Assembly: GCA_024685135.1 (NCBI GenBank)
Contig: JAIKWA010000020.1
Span: forward strand, 1-61,677
Direction of reading: 5' to 3'
DNA from: Saccharofermentans sp.
Lineage (GTDB): Bacteria; Bacillota; Clostridia; Saccharofermentanales; Saccharofermentanaceae
Length of the DNA: 61,677 nucleotides
Numbering within the stretch: position 1 is the first letter of the stretch; each line of letters begins with the position of its first letter. Shown in pieces: positions 50,828 through 60,183 of the stretch. A program made the position numbers and the translations under genes. The notes below the pieces were generated by a model. It was not told the origin of the DNA, ran no database searches, and saw only the letters and a program-made list of their open reading frames with translations.

Positions 50828-52201
50828 ATGAATTTAACATACACGCTTCCTTACTATATAAGAGACATTTTGGATCTCGCAGATGCTGCGGGATTTGAAG
50901 CTTTTGTGGTCGGAGGAGCCGTAAGGGATATGGTCCTGGGAGACACTCCCCACGATTACGACCTTGCGTCGTCCGCAACGCCTGACGAGCTTATAGCCCT
51001 TTTCGAAAAGAAAGGGATCAGGTATGTAGACATGGCCGCAAAGCACGGCACGGTCTCGGCGATCCTGCCGGAGGGCAATGTAGAGATCACTACATTCAGG
51101 TCAGACGGCGAGTATAAAGACGCGAGGCACCCTGAAGGTGTTACCTTTACAAGGAGTATAGAAGAGGATGTATTAAGGCGCGATCTTACTATCAATTCCT
51201 TATATATAGATAAGGACGGCAATATAAAGGATCTGACGGGAGGACTCAAGGATCTTGACGAGGGTATCATAAGATGCGTAGGCTGCCCCGAAGTAAGATT
51301 CGAAGAAGATGCCTTGAGGATAATGCGCGCCATCAGATTCGAAGCGCTCCTGGGCTTTGAGATAGAGCCTGCCACAAAGAAGGCGATGGCAGATAAGTCC
51401 GCAAACCTGAAGCTCATATCCAAAGAGAGGATCAGGAGCGAGTTCATATACATGTTAAGGTGTCCTTATGCCTCCAAGGCGATAAGGGACAATGTCGATA
51501 TATTGAGCCTCATTCTTCCCGAGCTCAAACAGATGCAGGGCTTCGATCAGAAGAGCAAATACCATGACCTCGATATGTTAGAACATACCCTCAAGGTCTT
51601 AGACGGCATCCCGCTTGCAGCAGAAGGGGAAGCAGCGAGAGCCTTAAGAGACGAGGAGCTCGCGGCCGCAGCTCTTTTCCACGACACGGGGAAGCCCGCG
51701 TGCTTTCATATCGATAAGAACGGCAGAGGCCACATGAAGCATCACCCCGAGGTGTCTTCTGAGATAACCGAAACGGTGCTCACATCTCTTAAGTGCCCTA
51801 AGGAGTTCATCTCGCATGTAACGGAGCTTGTAAGGCTGCACGATACCTTTGTGCTCCCCGTAAGATCTGATGTCCACCGCTTTATGGCAGGAAGGGATGA
51901 GGAGTTCTTAGCTAAGCTTTCTATCCTTCAGAGGGCGGATATCAACGCTCACTCGGAATACGGCAGAAGCAGGATGGCAGAGCTTGAGCAAAGGCGCGCC
52001 ATAGAGCAGCAATTACGGGATGAAGGATGTGCGTTTAGCGTATCAGAGCTCAATATAAACGGCAAAGACCTGATAGAGCTCGGGATCAAGGAAGGCCCCG
52101 GGGTAGGAACGATATTAAGCGCTCTATTCGATCTGTACCTTCAGGGACAGGTCTCAAATGACAGGAATGAGCTTGTTAACAAAGCTCAAAAAATGATTTA
52201 A
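50828..52201 (+). CDS. cca: CCA-adding enzyme (tRNA nucleotidyltransferase) with HD domain
   Basis: A 457-residue class II nucleotidyltransferase that adds or repairs the CCA end of tRNA. The head domain has VGGAVRDMVLGDTPHDYDL (GG and DxD), and RRDLTINSLY, then the neck region and an HD phosphohydrolase-like domain (AALFHDTGKPAC). No ribosome binding site is seen before the ATG and a strong -10 lies only six bases upstream, so the mRNA may be leaderless. Intact and full length. Confidence 0.93.
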   Translation: MNLTYTLPYYIRDILDLADAAGFEAFVVGGAVRDMVLGDTPHDYDLASSATPDELIALFEKKGIRYVDMAAKHGTVSAILPEGNVEITTFRSDGEYKDARHPEGVTFTRSIEEDVLRRDLTINSLYIDKDGNIKDLTGGLKDLDEGIIRCVGCPEVRFEEDALRIMRAIRFEALLGFEIEPATKKAMADKSANLKLISKERIRSEFIYMLRCPYASKAIRDNVDILSLILPELKQMQGFDQKSKYHDLDMLEHTLKVLDGIPLAAEGEAARALRDEELAAAALFHDTGKPACFHIDKNGRGHMKHHPEVSSEITETVLTSLKCPKEFISHVTELVRLHDTFVLPVRSDVHRFMAGRDEEFLAKLSILQRADINAHSEYGRSRMAELEQRRAIEQQLRDEGCAFSVSELNINGKDLIELGIKEGPGVGTILSALFDLYLQGQVSNDRNELVNKAQKMI

Positions 52202-52305
52202 CAGTTTCGTAAAAACAACTTAAAAAACAAGGCGGGATTGTGATTGAATCAAGGCGGCAATAAAAACTATAATGTAGTTATTAATCCTGAAGGGGGATCT
52301 ATATT

Positions 52306-52983
52306 ATGAAAAACAAGAGAGGATTCACGCTCGTCGAGATGATGATCACTGTAGCGATCATCGTTATCGTAGCAGCAGCCGGTACCATTGGTATCATCGT
52401 TTCACTTAGAAGGAATCAGGAGAAGACGGCAGAACTGTCTGCAGGCGCTCAGAATTTTGAGAGCGAGGCTATTGCAGGCATCAACCAGTTCAACGCGAGC
52501 AATGAGTACGTGCCGCCTGTGCAGACAAAGCTTCCCGATCCTACGGACGCATCCGAGGAATCAACAGTAGAGTCATCGGCATCTTCAGAAGAGACGGAGG
52601 CAACTACAACAACAGCTACCCCGACTCCTATTCCGACGGCAACACCGATACCGGAGACCACGAAGGCGCCGTCAGGCGGTGGTGGCTCTTCCAACTCATC
52701 CGGAACGGTTTCCACATCTTCTACAGTCAGCGGTACGGATTCAAACGTAGGCGTTGTCAGGATCTCCTCATCTGACAACCCGACAGTAACCGTAAGCCAG
52801 GGATGGAACAACAATTGTACCTTTGACCTTACCAGAAACAGCAGCGGTACATACACAATGTCCAACATCTCTCAAAAGTGGGTAGTAGGCGGCATACACG
52901 ATATCTGGAACAGCAATACGATCACGCTCAACAGCTCAGACATCTCGTATCTGTCCAACACCTTTAACTTAAACTTGAATTAA
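52306..52983 (+). CDS. Lone type IV prepilin-like protein
   Basis: A 225-residue protein with a class III signal: KRGFTLVEMMITVAIIVIVA, with the prepilin-peptidase cleavage site G^F and the conserved Glu5. After the helix there is a Ser/Thr/Glu-Pro-rich linker (about residues 75-150) and a short beta-rich C-terminus. No prepilin peptidase, assembly ATPase or other pilin gene is near, so it depends on a system elsewhere. GGGGGA lies upstream of the ATG. Possible roles are adhesion, DNA uptake or protein secretion. Confidence 0.8.
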   Translation: MKNKRGFTLVEMMITVAIIVIVAAAGTIGIIVSLRRNQEKTAELSAGAQNFESEAIAGINQFNASNEYVPPVQTKLPDPTDASEESTVESSASSEETEATTTTATPTPIPTATPIPETTKAPSGGGGSSNSSGTVSTSSTVSGTDSNVGVVRISSSDNPTVTVSQGWNNNCTFDLTRNSSGTYTMSNISQKWVVGGIHDIWNSNTITLNSSDISYLSNTFNLNLN

Positions 52984-53093
52984 CAGATTAGTTATAAAGA
53001 ACCAACAATTTAAGCAAGATTTGTTCTTATTCGAATAATACAATTTAAATAGCTATTGAAGTGACCTCACTTTATATAGATCACCCTTGAGAT

Positions 53094-53120
53094 AGGCTGC
53101 TCGTTCCGGGCAGCCTTTCT
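53094..53120 (+). terminator. Hairpin between pilin gene and ABC operon
   Basis: AGGCTGC and GCAGCCT with a nine-base loop, followed on the plus strand by TTCTT; it may end the pilin transcript. On the minus strand there is no T-run. Confidence 0.45.
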
Positions 53121-54688
53121 TAATTTAATCCGTGGAGTTCCTTCTCGCAGGAGAGTAGCTTGATAGCGGCTTTGGACTTGGGGGAAGTAAGTATATCGCC
53201 CGTAAGGCCTTCTTCTACGATCTTGCCGTCGTCCATTACCACGACTCTCGGAGCTATCTGCCTTACGACATGGATATTGTGCGTGATGAGAAGGAAGGCG
53301 GTGCCCTGTTCTCTGTTGATATCCGTAAGGAGCTTCAATATCTCTGCCTGCGAGCTTGCATCGAGAGATGAGAAGGGCTCGTCTGCAACGATGAGTTTGG
53401 GGTTTAAGATAAGGCACATCGCTATCGCGATCCTCTGTCTCTGACCGCCGGAGAGCTGCTTCGGCCTTCTGTCTAAATACTTCTCGTCAAGTCCGACCTG
53501 AGCAAGCGAGGACAGAACGCGTCTGTCTGTCTCTTCCTTGGTGAGCTTGAGTTTTGCGGCCTTGATGGGCTCTGTCAGATGCCATCTTACGGTGTGTGCG
53601 GGGTTAAGGCAGCTAACCGGGTCCTGGAATACCGCGCCGATATGGCTGTCTTTGTATTTGATCTCGCCGGTGTGCGGGATTATGCCCAGGATGGATTTGG
53701 TAAGTGTGGTCTTGCCGCAGCCGCTGCTGCCGATAAGGCCTAAGATCTCCTTGGGGTAGATCTTGAGGTCTACATCCTTAAGCACAGACCTCGAATTGTC
53801 GTAGCCCGCATTCAGTTTCTTTGTAACGAGGATGGGGCTCGCCGTATAGTCAACGGTTGCCCTCTCGAGACCTAAGAGCCTCGGGTCTAATTTTGCATTG
53901 GTAAGGAGCTCTGCCGTATAACCGTTCTTGGGGTGAGTCAGAAGATCTTCCGTTGTATCCTTGTCGATTATGCGTCCGTCTCTCATGACCATTACCCTGT
54001 CGCAGAAATTCTTAACGGCAGACAGGTCGTGGGAGATAAAGAGTATCGTCATGTGCATGGAGCGGCACAGCTCCTTAAGAAGGTCAAGGATCTGAACCGT
54101 CGTAACCGTATCGAGAGAAGATGTGGGCTCGTCGCAGATAAGGAGCCTCGGGGACATGAGCGCTGCGCCTGCAATGAGAACGCGCTGCCTCTGGCCGCCG
54201 GAGAGCTGGTGCGGGTAACGCTCCATTATCGCCTCGGGCTCTTCGAAGCCTACGGTCCTAAGCATCGAGCAGATCTTCTCGCGCCTTTGATCCTTGTCCT
54301 TTTCGCCATGGGCGACCAAGACTTCAGCGAGGTTCTTGCCGACCCTCATGAGAGGGTCCAAAGCGCTCATGGGCTCCTGGAAGATCACGCCTATGTCGCG
54401 GCCTGCGAGCTTCCTCCTGTTTCTTGCGCTCATGGTAACGAGGTCCTCGCCGCAGAACTTAATAGAGCCGTTTGTTATCGTAGCGCCCTCGGGGAGAAGT
54501 CCTGCTATAGCCATGGCGGTCATGGTCTTGCCGGAGCCTGAATTGCCGATGAGGCCTAAGATCTCGCCGTCTCTTATGCTGAAATCGACGTCGTCTAACA
54601 CGGGCCTGGGATCAGGGTTTCTCCGGGTCGGGAAGCTCAGCGATAAATGGTGTACCTTGAGGATATGCGTATGTCTCGGAGCGTGCAT
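53120..54688 (-). CDS. Fused double ATP-binding protein of oligopeptide/nickel ABC transporter
   Basis: A 522-residue protein with two ABC nucleotide-binding domains (DppD-DppF type). Walker A: GNSGSGKT near residue 45 and GSSGCGKT near 320; signatures LSGGQRQRV and LSGGQRQRI; each has a Walker B. It is the energising part of the transporter. Its start overlaps the DppC-like stop by one base (TAATG). It is the last gene of the operon. Confidence 0.93.
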   Translation of the reverse strand: MHAPRHTHILKVHHLSLSFPTRRNPDPRPVLDDVDFSIRDGEILGLIGNSGSGKTMTAMAIAGLLPEGATITNGSIKFCGEDLVTMSARNRRKLAGRDIGVIFQEPMSALDPLMRVGKNLAEVLVAHGEKDKDQRREKICSMLRTVGFEEPEAIMERYPHQLSGGQRQRVLIAGAALMSPRLLICDEPTSSLDTVTTVQILDLLKELCRSMHMTILFISHDLSAVKNFCDRVMVMRDGRIIDKDTTEDLLTHPKNGYTAELLTNAKLDPRLLGLERATVDYTASPILVTKKLNAGYDNSRSVLKDVDLKIYPKEILGLIGSSGCGKTTLTKSILGIIPHTGEIKYKDSHIGAVFQDPVSCLNPAHTVRWHLTEPIKAAKLKLTKEETDRRVLSSLAQVGLDEKYLDRRPKQLSGGQRQRIAIAMCLILNPKLIVADEPFSSLDASSQAEILKLLTDINREQGTAFLLITHNIHVVRQIAPRVVVMDDGKIVEEGLTGDILTSPKSKAAIKLLSCEKELHGLN

Positions 54689-55512
54689 TATGCTTCACCT
54701 CCGCTCAAGGTCACACGAAGACCCTCTGATATGAAGTAGAGTCCCAATATGTAGAATATCAGCATCATGGCAGGGAAGATGACGAGCCACGGCGAACCTG
54801 TCATGTAGGCCTGCGCGTCTGCGAGCATCTTGCCGAAGGAGGCGTCCGGGGGCTGCACGCCGAGTCCCAGATAGCTCATGCCCGATTCGAACAAAGTCAT
54901 GTTTGCAAGGCCTATTACCGTCGCAGGCAGAAGCTGCGGCATGAGGTTAGGAAGGATGTGCGAGCTCATTATCCTCACGGGATTTACGCCCATTACCCTT
55001 GCATGCGTTATATAGTCACGCTCCTTGATCTCGATCGTGCCCGTTCTTACGACCCTTGCAAAGGTCGGCGCGAAAACAAGTCCCAGGGCCCATACGACAT
55101 TGAACATGGAAGGACCGAAGACTGCAACCGCGACAAGAGCGAGGAGTATTCCGGGGAAGCACATGATAGCGTTATTGAAGAGCATTATCGTCCTGTCGGT
55201 CATGTTGCCGTAGTATCCTGCGGGAAGGCCCGTTACTATGCCGAGAACGGCTGCGATGAGTACGCCTGCAACGGATATGAATATCGTGTATTTGGATGCC
55301 GCAAGCACTCTCGAGAAGACATCTCTGCCGAAATTGTCCGTTCCGAAAAGATGCGCAGGCGAAGGCGGCATAAGCTTTGCCGTAACGTCTGTCATGTTGA
55401 CGTCGTAAGGCGTATAGACGAGCGATACCAGGAAGGCCAGCACGACAATGCCGAGCAATATAGCTCCGGTTATATAGAAAGCTCTTGATGAAGATGATCT
55501 CTTTGCTCTCAT
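54688..55512 (-). CDS. ABC transporter permease, DppC-like
   Basis: A 274-residue inner-membrane permease with about six spans. The N-terminal GTDNFGRDVFSRVLAA motif and the EAA loop (ARVMGVNPVRIMSSHILPNL) are typical of DppC/OppC/NikC. With the preceding DppB-like protein it forms the channel for peptides, nickel or similar ligands. AGGTG precedes the ATG. Confidence 0.93.
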   Translation of the reverse strand: MRAKRSSSSRAFYITGAILLGIVVLAFLVSLVYTPYDVNMTDVTAKLMPPSPAHLFGTDNFGRDVFSRVLAASKYTIFISVAGVLIAAVLGIVTGLPAGYYGNMTDRTIMLFNNAIMCFPGILLALVAVAVFGPSMFNVVWALGLVFAPTFARVVRTGTIEIKERDYITHARVMGVNPVRIMSSHILPNLMPQLLPATVIGLANMTLFESGMSYLGLGVQPPDASFGKMLADAQAYMTGSPWLVIFPAMMLIFYILGLYFISEGLRVTLSGGEA

Positions 55513-55520
55513 ATATACAC

Positions 55521-56486
55521 CTACTTAAGCCTTATTCTCGGATCTGCAAGTCCTGCGAGGATATCCGCGAGGAAGTACAGGATGACCGTTATCAGGGCAA
55601 GGTAGAATACCATGCCTGACAAAAGAGGGAAGTCTCTTCTTGCAATAGCAGACAGAAGGAGCCTTCCTAAACCCGGCAGGTTAAACACCTGCTCTACTAT
55701 AAGGCTTCCGCCTAATATATCCGACAAGACCAGCGAGAGTATCGTGATCGAGGATACATTGGAATTGGGGAGCACATGCGAGAACAATATCTTGATATTG
55801 CCAAGGCCGTGGCTCTTGGCAGTCTTCACATATTCCGAATTGTTCTGCTCTATTATGGCAGATCTCATGAACTTGAAAGTCATCGCGATCTTGGGAAGAG
55901 CGATCGCAAATGATGGAAGTATGAGGCTCGTTACATAAAGCCCGAAATCCTGCGAGGGAGGCGCATACCTTCCTACGCTTACGAGCTTTAAGACATTACT
56001 CGTAAAGATAATAAGGAGCAAAGATAAGACAAAGGGCGGTATCGCAAAGAGGACATGCCCTAAGAAGGAGCATATCTGATCGCCGACCTTGCCGGGCTTC
56101 CTTGCGCTCAATATCGCAAGAGGATAGGAGATCAGTATGACCATTATGGTAGCTATAAGGCTCATGCCCAAAGTTACGGGCAGGCGCTGCGCTATGAGAT
56201 CTATAACGGGAAGTTTATATGCGACCGAATTGCCGAGATTACCCGTGAATACTCCGCCGAGCCAGTCAAGGTACTGAACTATTATCGGACGGTCGAGCCC
56301 GAGCTCTGCCCTTAAGTGCTCTACCTGTGCAGGAGTTGCCGTGGGACCCAGCATTACGCCGGCCGCATCGCCCGGGATTATCGAGAAAGCCGCAAAAGTA
56401 AGAAAAGAAACGAGCAGGAGGGTGGCAAGCAGCTCGATGAGCTTTATTGCCATATACCTTATATTCCTGCTCGTTCTATCTGTCAT
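55521..56486 (-). CDS. ABC transporter permease, DppB-like
   Basis: A 321-residue permease with about six membrane spans. The N-terminal IPGDAAGVMLGPTATPAQ region and the EAA loop (KSHGLGNIKILFSHVLPN) match DppB/NikB/OppB proteins. The gene starts 58 bases after the substrate-binding protein gene ends and is followed by the DppC-like gene after eight bases. Confidence 0.92.
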   Translation of the reverse strand: MTDRTSRNIRYMAIKLIELLATLLLVSFLTFAAFSIIPGDAAGVMLGPTATPAQVEHLRAELGLDRPIIVQYLDWLGGVFTGNLGNSVAYKLPVIDLIAQRLPVTLGMSLIATIMVILISYPLAILSARKPGKVGDQICSFLGHVLFAIPPFVLSLLLIIFTSNVLKLVSVGRYAPPSQDFGLYVTSLILPSFAIALPKIAMTFKFMRSAIIEQNNSEYVKTAKSHGLGNIKILFSHVLPNSNVSSITILSLVLSDILGGSLIVEQVFNLPGLGRLLLSAIARRDFPLLSGMVFYLALITVILYFLADILAGLADPRIRLK

Positions 56487-56544
56487 CTTAAACCTCTTAT
56501 TTTATTAAGTAGGTTTATTATATATGTTTTGCGTAAAAAGTGAA

Positions 56545-58062
56545 TTAACCTGCAAGCTTTACTGTGGACATATCCTGAACATACATAGGATATACATTGT
56601 AGCCTTCAAGTCTTGTGCTTACCGCCGTAAGCGTTGTCGGATCCTGGAGATAGCATGAAGCTGCATCCTCAGTGATAAGACCTAATACCTCGTGATAGAG
56701 CTCTGTCTTCTCGGCATCGTCGGAGATAGTGGGGATCTGTCTCAAGATCGAATCAACATCAGGGTTTGAATAGTTGATGAAGTTGTCGCTTGAGTCAGAG
56801 ATATAGCGCTGGAGAACATCGTAAGGAGCGTAGTCACTTGTAAGAGCGATTACTGTTGACTCGTAGTTTCTGCCTGCGTATACGTCCTCGAGCCATGTAG
56901 CCCACTCGACCTGCTCTATAGTGAGCGTGATGCCGATAGCAGAAAGCTCTGATGCGAGCTCTACAGCTGTATTTACATGGATGAGGTAGTTGGAAGGGAC
57001 AGTTACGGTAAGCTCGAAGCCGTCAGCGTAGCCTGCGTTTGCAAGAAGCTCCTTGGCACGCTCAACATCCTGAGCATAGAAACCGTCCAAAGATGTGTCA
57101 TAGTAAGATCCCATTGCAGGGCTCATTGCTGTTGTGAGTGCTTCGCCTGCGCCACCCATTGTGATGTCGATAACGTTATCTCTGCTGATGGCATAGTTGA
57201 TAGCGCGTCTTACATCGGGATTATCGAGGGGTTCAACATTGTTGTTGAGAGCGAAGATCTGAACCATGTTGGAACCGTTGGACTCGATGTTGAACTTCTC
57301 TGCATCGAGCTGCTGAGCATGGTTCATGTCGAGGTAAGGGAAGATATCGATAGTGCCGTTCTGGAGCTCGAGGAGACCGGAATCCATATCTGCACAGATC
57401 TTGAATGTAACGGAATCAAGATAAGGCATACCGTCCTGCCAGTAGTTCTCGTTCTTAACGAGGACTACGCTCTGAGCTACAGTGTAGGACTCGAACTTGA
57501 AGGGACCTGTGCCGCAAGGTGCTGTCTCGCAGTCTGTGTAACCTTCGGGGATGATGCCTACAGTAAAGTATGAGAGCATCTCTGAGTTGCCGCTCTCCAG
57601 AGTAACTTCTACCTTGCCGTCGTCTGTCGCTTCAACTGAAGCTACTGAATCGAGCTCTGATACGAGAGCCGTACCGTCAGAACCTTCGAGGAGACCTGCT
57701 GCTCTCTTGAGTGAGTATACAACATCTGCTGCATCGAGAGTATCGCCATTGTGGAATGTAACGCCCTCTCTGATCGTGAATGTATATACTGAAGCGTCGT
57801 CGCTGATATCCACGCCTGTTGCAAGACAGGGATTGAGCGTGCCTGTAGAGTCGAACTTATAAAGGCCTTCGTAGATATTGAAGATAAGCTCCTTGTCTCC
57901 TGCCGCAACAACAGTATGCGGATCGAAGGATGACGGCTCTTGTGTGATGCCTACAACTGCAGTGTTATTTGCATCTTTTGTCTCGTTCTTGCATGAAGCA
58001 AGTCCCGCAACCATCGCAAGGGACAATACGCAAGAAACAACCTTCTTAAACATATTAGTCAT
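56545..58062 (-). CDS. Substrate-binding lipoprotein of ABC transporter (family 5)
   Basis: A 505-residue family 5 solute-binding protein (OppA/NikA/DppA type). A signal peptide with lipobox GLASC (about residues 17-22) anchors it. The sequence has the family segments QEPSSFDPHTVV near the start of the mature part and LASGEYTLQ-type spans; the substrate, peptide or nickel or other, cannot be decided. The ATG at 58062 has GGGAGG seven bases upstream and is preferred over the ATG at 58053. First gene of the four-gene operon. Confidence 0.9.
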   Translation of the reverse strand: MTNMFKKVVSCVLSLAMVAGLASCKNETKDANNTAVVGITQEPSSFDPHTVVAAGDKELIFNIYEGLYKFDSTGTLNPCLATGVDISDDASVYTFTIREGVTFHNGDTLDAADVVYSLKRAAGLLEGSDGTALVSELDSVASVEATDDGKVEVTLESGNSEMLSYFTVGIIPEGYTDCETAPCGTGPFKFESYTVAQSVVLVKNENYWQDGMPYLDSVTFKICADMDSGLLELQNGTIDIFPYLDMNHAQQLDAEKFNIESNGSNMVQIFALNNNVEPLDNPDVRRAINYAISRDNVIDITMGGAGEALTTAMSPAMGSYYDTSLDGFYAQDVERAKELLANAGYADGFELTVTVPSNYLIHVNTAVELASELSAIGITLTIEQVEWATWLEDVYAGRNYESTVIALTSDYAPYDVLQRYISDSSDNFINYSNPDVDSILRQIPTISDDAEKTELYHEVLGLITEDAASCYLQDPTTLTAVSTRLEGYNVYPMYVQDMSTVKLAG

Positions 58063-58233
58063 ATTACACCTCCCAAAAATAACTATTGCTACTATTTTAG
58101 TTTGATAATGTAAAACATAAAGTGGTAATAACCTAAATAAAATCGACCTCTCGAAGTCCACTTTTGGCAAATGTTCACAAAACATTAAAATTTGTTGTGC
58201 ATAGACAATATAAAAAAATATTAAGCAGTGGAG

Positions 58234-58239
58234 TATAAT
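58234..58239 (+). promoter_or_regulatory. Possible -10 box for the coiled-coil protein gene
   Basis: A perfect TATAAT 57 bases upstream of the ATG. No good -35 was seen. The 234-base gap between the divergent genes 56545-58062 and 58297-60015 holds nothing else recognisable. Confidence 0.4.
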
Positions 58240-58296
58240 GTAATGGAAATTTTGCCGTGGCAGACGGCGGTAAGTAACAGGTAGGAGTATTCACTT

Positions 58297-60015
58297 ATGA
58301 AGAAATGTCCGGTATGCGGAGTAATGATGGGTGACAATGTTGCCCGTTGTTCAATGTGTAAGTACGATTTCCAGAAGGCTTCCCAGGGTAATACCGACGA
58401 AGCGACAAAGGAAGCTCAACAGGTTCTTGAACGTAAGGAACAGGAGAACATAGCAAGAGCAGAGGCTAAGCGTACAGAAGAAGAGAAGAAGATCCTCGAA
58501 TCCATAGAGAGACTTCAGCGCGAGTACGATACTCTTCAGGATAAGTTTGATTCAGAGAAGCTTAAGCTCGATTCAGAGTTTTCAACGATACAGAAGAAGA
58601 AGCTTGACGAGAAGATCGCCTTAGAGCAGGCAGTAGAGAACATCCGTGCAGACCTCGATCAGGCAAGGACAAAGCGTGACGAGCTCCGTGAGGAGTGCGC
58701 TACCATGGAAGCAGACAGCCGTGCCAAGTCTCAGAAGGAGCACGACGACCTTATCGCTCAGGCTCAGGCAGAGCAGGAGCGTATCTTGGGCGATGCAAGA
58801 TCTCAGACAGAGCAGCTCGCTATCCAGGTTGAGAAGGAATACGGCGAGGCCATGAGCAAGCGTGACGAACTCCTCGCTCAGGCTAAGGAAGCTCAGGAAT
58901 TCATCGAGAATTTCGAGAACATTAAGAAAGAGAAAGAAGCGGAGATCAAGGATTGCGAAGACAAGATCACCAAGCTCAATGCTGACTTTGAGGCAGAGAA
59001 GGTAAGGATCGCCGAGGAATCCAAGAAGGTTTCCATGGAGCAGGCAACTGAAGCCCTCAAGATCAAAGATCAGGCTGAGAAGGATAGAGACAAGGCTTTG
59101 GCAGAGAAGGAGCAGCTCATTGCCCAGGCAGAAGCCGAGAAGCAGCAGATCATCGCTGAGCTCGAGGAGCGCAACAAGAAGGCTCAGGCTGAGCTCGATA
59201 CAATGACAGAGCAGGCTAAGGGCGTTATGGCTGAGGCTGAAGAAGCTTTGAGCAAGCGCGATGCCATCAAGAAGGAGATCGACGAGTTCGATAAGACCTC
59301 CAAGGCACAGCAGAAGGAATTAGACGAACTTACCAAGGAGAAGCGTAAGAACCTTGATGAGCTCGAGAGCAAGAAGACTGAAGCTGAGGCTCAGCTTACA
59401 GAGTATTACAAGCAGCAGGAGACACTCCAGACTGATATCGACGGTCTTAAGGGTAAGCTCGATGAGGCTAACCGCATAATCGAAGACTCCAAGAACGCAA
59501 CCGTTCTTGCTGAGGCTGCGGCTCAGGAGATCGTTCTCAACGCAGAGAAGCAGTCAGTATTCCTCAAGGAAGCTGCTTTAAGAGAGAGCGACAAGGGCAA
59601 GATGCTTGCCGAGATCGAGGAGAAAGATAATAAGATTAAGGAGATCGAGATGGAGAAGGCTGAGCTTGAGAAGAAGCTTGCTGCGCTTGAATCATCTGTA
59701 GCAGCACTTGAGAAGAAGGTTAAGGAAGGCGGCGGAGCTGTCAGTGTTAAGTCCGGTCCTAAGGATTACTCGGTAGAGGTTATTGATCACAACAGCGCTT
59801 CCGAGGTAGATACAAAGAAACTCGAGAAGATCCTTGACGCTAAGGCAAAGGACGGCTGGACACTCGTTCAGATCATCGACGATGACGGCGGTAAGCTCAT
59901 CTCTTCATTGGGCGGCTCATCAGAGTCAACAAGCTTAAGCCTTGGAAGTGCAGGCTTCTCAAGCACAAAGCAGGACAGACTCATCCTCATCTTCGAGAGA
60001 CCTCTGAAGAAGTAA
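58297..60015 (+). CDS. Zinc-ribbon, coiled-coil protein with DUF4177 end
   Basis: A 572-residue protein. An N-terminal zinc ribbon (MKKCPVCGVMMGDNVARCSMCKYD) is followed by a very long Lys/Glu/Gln-rich coiled coil (about residues 45-480) and a DUF4177 domain at the C-terminus (GWTLVQIIDDDGG ... LILIFERPLKK). It resembles no enzyme; it may be a cytoskeletal, membrane-scaffold or phage-defence-type structural protein. AGGAG lies upstream of the ATG. It has its own terminator. Confidence 0.75.
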   Translation: MKKCPVCGVMMGDNVARCSMCKYDFQKASQGNTDEATKEAQQVLERKEQENIARAEAKRTEEEKKILESIERLQREYDTLQDKFDSEKLKLDSEFSTIQKKKLDEKIALEQAVENIRADLDQARTKRDELREECATMEADSRAKSQKEHDDLIAQAQAEQERILGDARSQTEQLAIQVEKEYGEAMSKRDELLAQAKEAQEFIENFENIKKEKEAEIKDCEDKITKLNADFEAEKVRIAEESKKVSMEQATEALKIKDQAEKDRDKALAEKEQLIAQAEAEKQQIIAELEERNKKAQAELDTMTEQAKGVMAEAEEALSKRDAIKKEIDEFDKTSKAQQKELDELTKEKRKNLDELESKKTEAEAQLTEYYKQQETLQTDIDGLKGKLDEANRIIEDSKNATVLAEAAAQEIVLNAEKQSVFLKEAALRESDKGKMLAEIEEKDNKIKEIEMEKAELEKKLAALESSVAALEKKVKEGGGAVSVKSGPKDYSVEVIDHNSASEVDTKKLEKILDAKAKDGWTLVQIIDDDGGKLISSLGGSSESTSLSLGSAGFSSTKQDRLILIFERPLKK

Positions 60016-60041
60016 TTCAGATCAAAATATATGCAAGTTTC

Positions 60042-60072
60042 AATGGCTGCCCTGAGGCAGCCATTACTTTTT
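60042..60072 (+). terminator. Terminator after the coiled-coil protein gene
   Basis: AATGGCTGCC and GGCAGCCATT form a ten-base-pair stem around CTGA, followed by ACTTTTT. Confidence 0.85.
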
Positions 60073-60183
60073 GAAAACGCACAAAAACTTTTACCGCAAT
60101 TGTAAATCCTTTGTAGAAATAGCACATAAAATAATCTATAATATAAAAGTTATTGATTTTTTACCCGAAGGGAGGACTTTACT

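Noticed and set aside
53120..58062. Nickel-specific NikABCDE transporter serving the lar or hyp genes
   Set aside because: Family 5 binding proteins include peptide and nickel types. No residue I could read decides between them, and the operon is 25 kb or more away, so a nickel claim is not justified.
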